A stretch of 64,000 nt of DNA from Actinoalloteichus hymeniacidonis. GTDB lineage: Bacteria; Actinomycetota; Actinomycetes; Mycobacteriales; Pseudonocardiaceae. The stretch is taken from contig NZ_JACHIS010000001.1 of NCBI RefSeq assembly GCF_014203365.1, positions 3,100,001 through 3,164,000 on the forward strand, given 5' to 3'. Numbering within the stretch: position 1 is the stretch's first letter; the number at the start of each line of letters is the position of its first letter. Under the pieces are notes generated by a model. That model worked only from the letters and a program-made list of their open reading frames with translations. It was not told where the DNA came from and ran no database searches. Both the position numbers and the translations under genes were made by a program. Positions 56,403 to 64,000 of the stretch are shown here, piece by piece.

Positions 56403-57532
56403 TCGCAGTACTCGGTGCATCCGGCGCAGTGGGGAGGCATGTCGTCGCCGCACTCATCGAAGCCGGCGTCGGTCCACTGCGCCTCGGCGCCCGCAGACCT
56501 ACCGCCATCATGGTCGGAAAGACCGCCCCCGGCACGCAACTCATGGCCGTCGACGTCACCGATCCCACAGCACTGGCCGAATTCTGCGCGGGGGCCGATC
56601 TGGTCGTCAACTGTGCAGGTCCCGGTTATCGATTGGCGGAGACGGCCGCCAAGGCCGCATTACACGCCGGAGCCGACTACGTCGATGCACTCGGCGACGA
56701 AGTCGCCATCGCACCGGCCGAGGCACGGGCCGCCGACCGAACAGTGGTCCTGTCGGCCGGGACAGTCCCCGGGCTCTCCGTGCTGGTGCCGCGCCTCCTT
56801 GCCGAGTCCGCTGTCGCCGCGCAGTCGAAGGCGACCCGGCTCGTGGCCTACGCGGGTGGGTTGGAGATGGTCACCACGACGGTCGCCGCCGACATCCTGT
56901 CCTCGTTGAACGTCGGCGGTTCCCACGGTGAGCCGTTCGGATATCCCCTGGCGGCCTGGCGACACGGCCGTCGAGAGGCTCGGGTGCTGCGTTCCGACGA
57001 GAACGCCGAGGTGCCGTTCTACCCGACCCGGGTAGCGGTGCAGCCCCTGCTCACCGCTGAGATCGAACGGCTCGCTGCGAGCCTCGGGCTGACCGAGGCC
57101 GATTGGTACAACGTCTACCCGGGCCAACAGGTTCGAGCCTTGTTCACCACGCTACCGACCCTGCCGACGTCTACTAGCCAGCAGCGTTCGGAGATCGTCT
57201 CCAGGATCATCCGGGCGGCTGCGATCGACCTGGCGGGGGTGGAGCCCTATTACCGGATGGTCTTCACCCTGTCCGGGCCCGACTGGTCTCGCACCGCAGT
57301 GGTTCGCACCGAGGACAGCTATCGGCTCACCGCCGAAGTACTGGTGATCGCCGCACGCGCGGTTCTGGACGGGCGCATCGAGACAGGTATCCACCTGGCT
57401 GGTGATGTACTGCGGCCGGGGGAGGTCGTCGCCGAGATCGAGCGACGCGGAGCCGCCGGATACGCCGTGATCCAGAGTTCCGTCGACCCCGGATCACCGA
57501 TGGACGGCGGTTTCGAGGACGGTGAACTGTGA
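56399..57532 (+). CDS. Saccharopine-dehydrogenase-like NAD(P) protein
   Basis: 377 residues, GTG start overlapping the NRPS 2 stop by 4 bp. The N-terminal Rossmann loop is VLGASGAVGRHVVAAL, then VVNCAGPG and DYVDALGDE, the pattern of the saccharopine dehydrogenase NADP-binding family; the rest (YAGGLEM, PGQQVRALFTTLPTL) is not motif-rich. Sits between NRPS 2 and the imine reductase with overlaps on both sides, so it is made with them. It may reduce an imine or epimerise an intermediate; no function can be assigned. Confidence 0.82.
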   Translation: MIAVLGASGAVGRHVVAALIEAGVGPLRLGARRPTAIMVGKTAPGTQLMAVDVTDPTALAEFCAGADLVVNCAGPGYRLAETAAKAALHAGADYVDALGDEVAIAPAEARAADRTVVLSAGTVPGLSVLVPRLLAESAVAAQSKATRLVAYAGGLEMVTTTVAADILSSLNVGGSHGEPFGYPLAAWRHGRREARVLRSDENAEVPFYPTRVAVQPLLTAEIERLAASLGLTEADWYNVYPGQQVRALFTTLPTLPTSTSQQRSEIVSRIIRAAAIDLAGVEPYYRMVFTLSGPDWSRTAVVRTEDSYRLTAEVLVIAARAVLDGRIETGIHLAGDVLRPGEVVAEIERRGAAGYAVIQSSVDPGSPMDGGFEDGEL

Positions 57533-59475
57533 GCACACCATCGGCAGGTCGCCTGCGCACCGTGGTGTGCGGTACGAATTTCGGTCGTTTCTACATCGAT
57601 GCCGTGCGGGCGCATCCCGGCTTCGACCTCGCGGGCATCCTCACGACCGGCAGCCGGTACTCCCAAGAGATGGCCGCGCGCCTCGGTGTGCCGTGCTACA
57701 CGAGCGTCGACGAACTTCCAGCCGACGTGGACGCCGCCTGCGTCGTTGTTCCGTCCGCAGTAATGGGCGGTGGCGGTTCGGAACTGGGGCGGGCCCTGCT
57801 GGAACGGGGCGTGCATGTGCTACAGGAACACCCCGTGCACCCGGACGAGCTCGCGGCCTCGCTGCGGTCGGCCCGAGCGAACAAGCGCCAGTACCGGGTC
57901 AATACCCACTACCCGCACGTGGAGCCGGTACGACGATTCATCGAGGCGGCGGGGGAGCTTCGGCGTAGACAGCAGGTGCTCTTCGTCGATGCCGCTTCCC
58001 CGGTTCATGTCCTGGCGCCGATGGTGGACATCCTGGCTCGGGCGCTGGGCGGCGTGCGGCCCTGGCGGTTGGGGGATCCTGCGTCGGTTGCCGACGAGGT
58101 CCGTGCGGCCGCAGGCGGCGTGGTGCCGGTGCACAGCCTGCACGGCGTCATCGCGGGAATACCGCTCACCCTGCGCGTCCAGAACCAACTGCATCCCGGC
58201 GATCGGGACAATCACGCGTTGTTCTGGCATCGCATCACCATCGGCACCCAGGGCGGGGTATTGACCCTTGCCGACACACACGGGCCGGTGCTCTGGAATC
58301 CGCGACTGCATTCGCCCCGGGATGCCGGGCACCGCCTGATTTTCGAGGCCGGGCCGGGCGCGGAAGCCCTGCGGTTGCCGACGAGTTCCGTCCTCGGCGA
58401 TCCGGACGAGATTCAGCCGTCCTTCGAGGAGGTCTTCTCCCGACTGTGGCCCTCGGCGGTGGCTGCCGCTCTCACCTCCTTCGCCGAGGCGATCGCGGCG
58501 GAGTCCGATCCGTTGCGGACCGCCCAGCACGATCTGGCGGTGTTCGGTATCTGGCGGGACCTGATGGCCCGACTCGGTCCGCCCGAGTTGATTCGACCGC
58601 CGACACCGACGCCGCTCGCCGTCGAGGATCTCCGTGTCGTCGGAGCGGGGACACAGGGTCCGATCACAACCCGACCGCGCGGCACCACGGCGGAGAACGG
58701 AACACCGGAGCCGGACGGGGCACCTGGCTCGGGCTATTCGGAATCCGCCGAGTTCTTCGACCTGGGCGCCCGCGACCACACTTCGCGTACCGGTCCGGCG
58801 GTGGTGGCGGCCCTCGGCGTCATCGACCGGCACGCGGGTCCACTGTTCGACATCGGGGCGGGCACCGGCTTGGTCACCCGTCAGATCGCCAGAGCCCTTC
58901 CCGGCTGCCAACTGATCGCGACCGAGCCTGCTGCGGGGATGCGTGCGGTGCTCACCAGCCGGATCGCCGATGATCCCGAGCTGGCCTCTCGAGTGACGGT
59001 ACTTCCGCACGCCGCACACGAACTCGTGTTGCCGGAGCGGATCAGCGGGGCGGTCGCCTGCGGGGTGCTCGGTCACCTGGACGCGGCAGCCCGGCGGGCT
59101 CTGCTGCGGAGCATCGCGGCTCGTCTTGCTCCCGGTGCCCCGCTGGTCGTCGAGCTTATGGGGTTCCACACGCCGATCTCGATGCCGCGGACTCGGCTTC
59201 GGCACGCCATGCTGGGCGGTCTGCGGTACGAGTGGTGGATGGCCGGTGAGCCTTCGGGAGCGGATCGGATGCGCCTCGATACCACGTGGCGGGTGTTCGA
59301 TGGGGAGGAGCTGATCCGAGAATCCCACGATCATTACCACTGGTATCCGGTGGATCTGCCGAGGATCGCTGAGGAGAGCGGATTGATTCTAGAGTCGGTG
59401 CCATCGCCGCATGACAAGGCCGTTCCGCACCTGGGCCTGTTGCGAGGTGCGGAACAACCCTGCGTCACCACGTGA
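57529..59475 (+). CDS. Thiazolinyl-imine reductase fused to a SAM methyltransferase
   Basis: 648 residues, GTG start overlapping the previous stop by 4 bp. Residues 1-365 are a Gfo/Idh/MocA-type reductase like Irp3/PchG: VVCGTNFGRFYIDAVRAHP, then GILTTGSRYSQEMAARLGVP and LQEHPVHPDEL. This enzyme class uses NADPH to reduce a carrier-bound thiazoline to thiazolidine. A Pro/Gly/Thr-rich linker (about 375-400) leads to a class I methyltransferase with FDIGAGTGLVTRQIA, IATEP and VVELMGF. The methyltransferase half is clearly paralogous to the free-standing gene at 61739. Its stop lies 11 bp inside the convergent P450 gene. Confidence 0.9.
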   Translation: MSTPSAGRLRTVVCGTNFGRFYIDAVRAHPGFDLAGILTTGSRYSQEMAARLGVPCYTSVDELPADVDAACVVVPSAVMGGGGSELGRALLERGVHVLQEHPVHPDELAASLRSARANKRQYRVNTHYPHVEPVRRFIEAAGELRRRQQVLFVDAASPVHVLAPMVDILARALGGVRPWRLGDPASVADEVRAAAGGVVPVHSLHGVIAGIPLTLRVQNQLHPGDRDNHALFWHRITIGTQGGVLTLADTHGPVLWNPRLHSPRDAGHRLIFEAGPGAEALRLPTSSVLGDPDEIQPSFEEVFSRLWPSAVAAALTSFAEAIAAESDPLRTAQHDLAVFGIWRDLMARLGPPELIRPPTPTPLAVEDLRVVGAGTQGPITTRPRGTTAENGTPEPDGAPGSGYSESAEFFDLGARDHTSRTGPAVVAALGVIDRHAGPLFDIGAGTGLVTRQIARALPGCQLIATEPAAGMRAVLTSRIADDPELASRVTVLPHAAHELVLPERISGAVACGVLGHLDAAARRALLRSIAARLAPGAPLVVELMGFHTPISMPRTRLRHAMLGGLRYEWWMAGEPSGADRMRLDTTWRVFDGEELIRESHDHYHWYPVDLPRIAEESGLILESVPSPHDKAVPHLGLLRGAEQPCVTT

Positions 59476-60691
59476 CGAGTACCCGTTCCGGCCCGAAGGC
59501 GATTCCATCGTTTCGGAACCGGACGGAATGCAGGGGAACTGCGGCGCGTAAGGTCGGAATGCGATCTAGCAGGGTACCGATGGCGATTGCCAATTCCAGG
59601 CGCGCGATGTTCTGCCCGACACACTGGTGAATACCGAAGCTGAAGGCGACGTGCTGTCTTCCCCGGCGATCGAGATCAATCCTCTCGGGGTCGGGGAACA
59701 CTGCTGGATCGTGATCGGCGGCGGCTAAAAGCGGGATGATTCCATCACCTGCCGGAATCACCTGATCGCCGACCTGGAGGTCTTCGGTGGCAATTCGAAG
59801 GGCGATCGAGTCGCCGACGGAGAGTACTCGGAGAAGTTCCTCCACGGCATCTGGCACCCGGGACGGATTCTGCTGCAACTCGGTGATGAGCTCGGGTTGA
59901 TTCAGCAGTGCCAACACACTCAACGCGATCTGGTTGGTGGTCGTCTCCCAGCCCGCCACGACCAGGATCGCGACCGTGGTGATCAGCTCCGCCCTGCTCG
60001 CCAGCCCCGGGTGCAACTGCTCCTTGATCAGCGTGCTCAACAGGTCTTCTCCGAGATCTTGCTCCCGGTCGGTGATCAGACCGTCCAACACGTCGGACAG
60101 GGCGGCGATCCCGTCGCTGGCGCCTTGCGCAGTACTGGCCCCACCACCGAAGACACCCGATCCGAGCGCGCCGGTGATGCGTCGGAACCAGGGATCGGCC
60201 CGTCTGACCCCGATCAACTCGCACATCACGGTGGTCGACACGGTGTGGGCATAGTGCGTGACCAGGTCTATCGGGGGACCGGCTGCGAGTAGTTCATCGA
60301 TGCGCTCGTCAACGATCCGCTGGATGCTCCTGCGCATGCGACGTGCTTTGCGAACCGTCATCTCGGCGAGCAGCATCCGACGGAACCGCGTGTGCTCTGG
60401 CGGGTCCATGCGAATGAACGGCCGCGTCCGTGCGCCCACCTCCTGCTCGCCATCCACGAGGGCCGGGTAATTCGGGTTACGGACGTCGGCACTGACGCGC
60501 CGGTCCGCCAGAATCGCCCGGACATCGTGATAGCCGGTGATCACCCAAGCCTGCCTACCGGTGGGCAGTCGTACTCGTGATGCCGCGCCCTCCCTTCGTA
60601 GGTCGGCGTATGCCTGGGGCGCCGAGAACGGACAGTCGCGAATGGCGGGAAACGTGTGTAGGGCGTCACTGGTCGGGCGAATATCAGTCAT
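59465..60691 (-). CDS. Cytochrome P450, CYP105-like
   Basis: 408 residues, GAAGGA upstream of the ATG. Haem loop FSFGIHQCVGQNIARLEL; I-helix VAGWETTTN (Trp between AG and ET); ExxR in VEELLRV; RMDPPEHTRFRRML in the C-helix region. Soluble bacterial P450 needing a ferredoxin, and the ferredoxin gene of the locus carries a nonsense codon. The S. coelicolor coelibactin cluster also has a CYP105. Likely hydroxylates the peptide or the aromatic ring. Convergent with the reductase-methyltransferase gene, overlapping it by 11 bp. Confidence 0.93.
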   Translation of the reverse strand: MTDIRPTSDALHTFPAIRDCPFSAPQAYADLRREGAASRVRLPTGRQAWVITGYHDVRAILADRRVSADVRNPNYPALVDGEQEVGARTRPFIRMDPPEHTRFRRMLLAEMTVRKARRMRRSIQRIVDERIDELLAAGPPIDLVTHYAHTVSTTVMCELIGVRRADPWFRRITGALGSGVFGGGASTAQGASDGIAALSDVLDGLITDREQDLGEDLLSTLIKEQLHPGLASRAELITTVAILVVAGWETTTNQIALSVLALLNQPELITELQQNPSRVPDAVEELLRVLSVGDSIALRIATEDLQVGDQVIPAGDGIIPLLAAADHDPAVFPDPERIDLDRRGRQHVAFSFGIHQCVGQNIARLELAIAIGTLLDRIPTLRAAVPLHSVRFRNDGIAFGPERVLVTW

Positions 60692-60925
60692 AGAAGTCGA
60701 TTCCTTCGTGTGGAGATACGTTCACCATACGTCTTACCGATGGCGACCTGCAGTGTGCGCGTCAGACGATTTATCGCATCTCCGTATTGCGATGTGTTCA
60801 TAACTGCCGTTGTGTTCTTCGATACCTTTGATCGGTCGGTTCGCCGTGCAACCATCTATTGATTCGCGGCGCGTCGGTCGGCGGCCCGACAGCGCTGTCG
60901 TCGAGTAACAGCGGATGGGAATGGA

Positions 60926-61717
60926 ATGGAAACGAATCATCGTGATCCTCGGCGCTGGTTGCGCAGACCGGCGGCGCAGACCGGTGCAAGCATCCGGCTG
61001 ATCTGCCTGCCGCATGCAGGTGGCGCGGCCTCGTCGTTCCGCCCTTGGCAACATCTGTTGCAACCCGAGATCGAGCCCGTGACCATGCAGTACCCCGGGC
61101 GTGAGGACCGGTTCGGCGATCGTCTGATCGACACGATGGACGTCCTCGTCGCGGAGATCGTGGACGTCCTCGAAACCATGCTCACCCAGCCGTACGCCCT
61201 GTTCGGACACAGTATGGGCAGCGCGGTGGCCTACGAGATCGCCGTGGAGGCACGTCGCCGAGGACTGCGGGCGCCAGTACGGCTGATCGCCTCGGGCAGG
61301 CCATCGCCGCACCACGCGGTGATCAGCGACGTGCACCGTCAGGACGATGCCTCGCTGGCTGCCGAACTCGTGCGACTCGGTGGCACCCCGCGAGAGGTGA
61401 TGGCCGATGACGAGCTGCGGGCTGCGGTGCTGCGCTACGTGCGCAACGACTACCGGCTGATCGAGACCTATCGGCCCTCCGTCGTCGAACCGCTCTCCTG
61501 CCCGGTGAGTGTGCTGATCGGCTCAGGCGATCCCGAATGCGGTGAACCGGCTGCGACGACCTGGCGGAGCACGACCTCGGAGGCGGTGTCCGTCGTCGTG
61601 TTCGAGGGCGACCACTTCTTCCTCGTCCCGCAGCGCAGCCGAGTCGCTGCGGTCATCGGCCGTGAACTGGGTTTCGCGGAGGCCCGAGACACCCGTACCT
61701 GGCCCAGCACCCCCTAG
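60926..61717 (+). CDS. Type II (editing) thioesterase
   Basis: 263 residues. Alpha/beta hydrolase of the RifR/GrsT type: IRLICLPHAGGAASSFRPW at the start, GHSMGS nucleophile elbow, a GSGDPEC aspartate and EGDHFFL histidine. Removes wrong or stalled acyl groups from NRPS carrier domains. Divergent from the P450 gene; the methyltransferase gene follows 21 bp later. Confidence 0.93.
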   Translation: METNHRDPRRWLRRPAAQTGASIRLICLPHAGGAASSFRPWQHLLQPEIEPVTMQYPGREDRFGDRLIDTMDVLVAEIVDVLETMLTQPYALFGHSMGSAVAYEIAVEARRRGLRAPVRLIASGRPSPHHAVISDVHRQDDASLAAELVRLGGTPREVMADDELRAAVLRYVRNDYRLIETYRPSVVEPLSCPVSVLIGSGDPECGEPAATTWRSTTSEAVSVVVFEGDHFFLVPQRSRVAAVIGRELGFAEARDTRTWPSTP

Positions 61718-61738
61718 TTCTACGAAAGAGGACACGTC

Positions 61739-62470
61739 ATGGTCGCCGACTACTACACCACTTCCGCCGAGTTCTACGAGATGGTCGCGATGCGACACGT
61801 GCGAACGAGCGCGGGGCCGCTGAAGACGGCCCTGTCCGGAGTTCGGCCTGCGCACGGCCCCGTCGTCGAGGTGGGCGCGGGAACCGGACGGATCACGGCT
61901 GTGATCGCCGAGGCGCTGCCGACGGCGTCGATCATCGCGACCGAGCCGTCGACTCCGATGCGAGCGATGCTGACGAGCCGGGTGTTCGGTGACGCCGACC
62001 TCCGGTCCCGCGTCACCGTTCTCGCCGATCCAGTACAGCTGCTTCGTCTACCCGACAGCATCAGCGCCGTCGTGATCTTCGGGGTCGTCGGCCATCTGAC
62101 CGAGACCGAACGGAGGCTGATGTGGCGACGATTGAGTGAACGACTGCCCACGGGCGCCCCGATCATCGTGGAACTGATGGGCACGGGCACCCCTCGGGTC
62201 GTCCCACCGTTCCGCATGTTGCGGGAGACCATGGGCGAGCAGACCTACGAGTGGTGGACCGAGGCCGAACCGCTGCGGGATGACGTGATGCGATGGCGAA
62301 CCTCGTGGAAGATCTTCCGAGACGGTGATCTGGTCCGCAGCACCCATGACGAGTACGACTGGGAGAACCTGAGCCTCGATCGGCTCGCGGCGGAAGCCGG
62401 GATGAACAGCAGATTGATCAGCGCGGCAGGTGTTCCCGGCTCTCCCGAGATCGGCATGCTCATCCGCTGA
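61739..62470 (+). CDS. SAM-dependent methyltransferase, free-standing paralogue of the fused one
   Basis: 243 residues, GAAAGAGGA upstream. SAM loop VVEVGAGTGRITAVIA, IATEPSTPMRAMLTSRVF, IIVELMG and YEWW-TEAEP all align with the C-terminal half of the reductase fusion (positions 58.7-59.5 kb). Probable N-, O- or C-methylation of the metallophore. Same strand and close spacing indicate an operon with the thioesterase. Confidence 0.9.
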   Translation: MVADYYTTSAEFYEMVAMRHVRTSAGPLKTALSGVRPAHGPVVEVGAGTGRITAVIAEALPTASIIATEPSTPMRAMLTSRVFGDADLRSRVTVLADPVQLLRLPDSISAVVIFGVVGHLTETERRLMWRRLSERLPTGAPIIVELMGTGTPRVVPPFRMLRETMGEQTYEWWTEAEPLRDDVMRWRTSWKIFRDGDLVRSTHDEYDWENLSLDRLAAEAGMNSRLISAAGVPGSPEIGMLIR

Positions 62471-62506
62471 CCTCGGTACCCAGCCCGCGGCTGTCGCATC
62501 GCTGTC

Positions 62507-62544
62507 GACGTCGGACTCGACCAGAGGGTGCCGAGTCCGACGTC
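62507..62544. terminator. Bidirectional terminator hairpin between convergent genes
   Basis: GACGTCGGACTCG (62507-62519), 12-nt loop, CGAGTCCGACGTC (62532-62544): a perfect 13-bp stem in the 109-bp gap between the methyltransferase and the salicylate synthase genes, which converge. Confidence 0.8.
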
Positions 62545-62579
62545 CTCGCTGGTGGAGAGAGGTTGTCGCGGCAAATCGG

Positions 62580-63902
62580 TCAGGCGGGGACGAGGAAGGG
62601 AAGCACACTGTCCAGCTTCTCGCGGGTCTCCTCAAACTCGCGATCGGGAGTGGAGCCCGCCACGATGCCTGCGCCCGCTCGCAGCCAGGCCTGTCCGTCC
62701 TCCTGGTAGACGGCTCGCAGTACGAGGGCGGCGTCCAGATCTCCCGCCGAGGACGCGGTGACGATCGCACCGGAGTAGAGACCCCTCGGTTCGTCGAGTC
62801 GCAGGATGGCGTCGAGCGAGTCCGGCTTCGGAATGCCAGAGGCGGTGATCGCGGGGAAGAGCACGGAGAAGGCATCCCAGGCGCTGTTGCCTGGCGCGAG
62901 ACGTCCTCGGACCGTGGAAGCCAGATGTTGGACGCTGCCACGCTCGGAGACGCTCATGAAGTCGGAGACGGAGGTGGAATTCGGATCGCACACCGAGTTC
63001 ATCTCGGTGAGGGCCGCGCGCACGGAGACCGCGTGTTCGTAGATCTCCTTCGGGTCGGATTCCAGATCCGCTCTCGCGGTGGCGTTCCGGGCATCATCTG
63101 GCCCGAAGGCCCTGGTTCCCGCCAGCGGATTGGTGACGACGTTGCGTTGCTCGTCGACGGTGACGACGAGTTCGGGGCTGAAGCCCGCACAGCGCACGCC
63201 GTCGAGGTCGAGCAGGAAGGATCGGGCGGGGGAGTTGCCTCGACGTCCCGCCACATAGGTGGCGGGGAAGTCGACAGAGAAGGGCAGTCGTACCACCCGG
63301 GACAGGATCACCTTCTGGTAGAGGCCACGCCTAATCTCCTCGATTGCAGTGCGAACCCGGGCCCGGTAGGACGCCGCGTCTGCCTCCGCGTTTACCGAAC
63401 CGCCGCCATTGCCGGATGTGGCAGGTGTGGCCCGCAGTTGCGACAGCTCGGCGAGAACCCGTTCGGTCGCGGCGATGTCCATCCCCTCGACGGTCGTCCC
63501 GGCAGGAGTGCAACGGACCTCGGTCCGGGGAATCATCAGACGTGCGAGTCTTCGGGGTGGTGCCTCGGGCGCCGGAGGGTCGATGTGGACGGCCGAGGCG
63601 AAATCGAATCCGACCCAACCGTAGGCCCGCCACTCGGGGTATCCCAATGAATCGAGGGCGTTCCGTAATGCCTGTCCCGGGTGGCCCCGGTAGGCGTGTG
63701 ACACCGGTTCGCCACCCGCATGGTGGATCGTGATTCGATCGCTGTCGAGCGCGATGCTGCTCAGCACCCCGCCTGCGAACGTCCATTCGTCGTTGCGTTC
63801 ATAGCCGACGTACTCGGAGAAGAGCCCCGACCGGGCGAGCCCGGCCGTCAGTGCGACGGGGTCGAGGGACGTCTCGACGACGTCCTGGATGTGATGGGTC
63901 AC
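62580..63902 (-). CDS. Salicylate synthase (MbtI/Irp9/YbtS-like)
   Basis: 440 residues, GTG start with AGGAG upstream. Chorismate-utilising fold: IRRGLYQKVILSRVV carries the lysine equivalent to MbtI Lys205; TNPLAGTRAFG the acidic/tight-turn region; SDPKEIYEHAVSVRA and GAIVTASSAGDLDAALVLRA the Mg and chorismate sites. Converts chorismate to salicylate through isochorismate in one protein, which agrees with the absence of a separate pyruvate lyase gene here. Supplies the aryl-AMP ligase 20 kb away. Confidence 0.93.
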   Translation of the reverse strand: MTHHIQDVVETSLDPVALTAGLARSGLFSEYVGYERNDEWTFAGGVLSSIALDSDRITIHHAGGEPVSHAYRGHPGQALRNALDSLGYPEWRAYGWVGFDFASAVHIDPPAPEAPPRRLARLMIPRTEVRCTPAGTTVEGMDIAATERVLAELSQLRATPATSGNGGGSVNAEADAASYRARVRTAIEEIRRGLYQKVILSRVVRLPFSVDFPATYVAGRRGNSPARSFLLDLDGVRCAGFSPELVVTVDEQRNVVTNPLAGTRAFGPDDARNATARADLESDPKEIYEHAVSVRAALTEMNSVCDPNSTSVSDFMSVSERGSVQHLASTVRGRLAPGNSAWDAFSVLFPAITASGIPKPDSLDAILRLDEPRGLYSGAIVTASSAGDLDAALVLRAVYQEDGQAWLRAGAGIVAGSTPDREFEETREKLDSVLPFLVPA

Positions 63903-64000
63903 TCCGGCTCCTAGTGAGGGACATCGATACCGACAGCCCTGTTCTGGATGCGCCCGTGGCGCGTCCGAGAGCTATCGGAACGGTGTCGTGGGACCGCCCG
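63903..64000. other. Edge sequence, undecided
   Basis: The minus strand stays open from the window edge to a TAG at 63914-63912 (last residues GIDVPH), just before the salicylate synthase ribosome site. The G+C of third positions is only moderate, so this may be the end of another gene or non-coding. Confidence 0.2.

Noticed and set aside
1-64000. CRISPR arrays, tRNA or rRNA genes, insertion sequences
   Set aside because: No regularly spaced repeats, no tRNA-like cloverleaf and no transposase frame were seen on reading both strands; a covariance search was not possible.

Overview
High-GC actinomycete DNA. GC-rich third codon positions, AGGAG-type ribosome binding sites, a LAL-type LuxR regulator, HxlR and MmyB-like regulators, and two modular biosynthetic loci all fit a Streptomyces- or Pseudonocardiales-type genome. 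Genus cannot be fixed from the window (a pseudonocardial such as Actinoalloteichus would be a guess).

Bases 1-18.8 kb hold the end of a type I modular polyketide cluster. A 5'-truncated PKS (KS-AT-KR-ACP) hands over through docking domains to a bimodular PKS (KS-AT-KR-ACP, then KS-AT-DH-KR-ACP-TE) that ends the line. After a regulatory gap with two copies of an 18-bp palindromic element come a small Dabb-fold protein, a large cholesterol-oxidase-like GMC flavoprotein and a small membrane protein. The chain released by the TE should carry an alpha,beta-unsaturated carboxyl end preceded by two hydroxyl-bearing units.

Bases 18.8-32 kb are accessory and regulatory: a secreted HNH nuclease, a Tat-exported protein of unknown function, an HxlR repressor divergent from a giant LAL activator, an alcohol dehydrogenase/metallo-beta-lactamase-fold pair, an unrecognised protein, an MmyB-like regulator coupled to an SDR enzyme, and a quinone-oxidoreductase-like enzyme.

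Bases 32-64 kb are a complete salicylate-primed NRPS metallophore locus that in gene content resembles coelibactin of Streptomyces coelicolor. Salicylate synthase (62.6-63.9 kb) makes salicylate; an aryl-AMP ligase (42.4-44.1 kb) loads it on the aryl carrier domain of NRPS 1. Three cyclisation domains across NRPS 1 and NRPS 2 predict three heterocycles. A saccharopine-dehydrogenase-like protein, a fused thiazolinyl-imine reductase/methyltransferase, a P450, a type II thioesterase and a second methyltransferase tailor or proofread. A seven-gene overlapping operon (32.0-40.1 kb) encodes an Opp/Dpp-type importer plus a YbtPQ/IrtAB-like half-transporter pair. Two 15-bp sites, each 13/15 to the actinobacterial Zur operator as I recall it, lie in the two divergent promoter regions, so the locus is probably zinc- rather than iron-controlled.

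The main oddities are a degenerate second adenylation domain in NRPS 1, a ferredoxin gene with an in-frame stop codon before its last cysteine ligand, a cysteine in place of the thioesterase serine, and a reductase-methyltransferase fusion with a free-standing paralogue of its methyltransferase half nearby.
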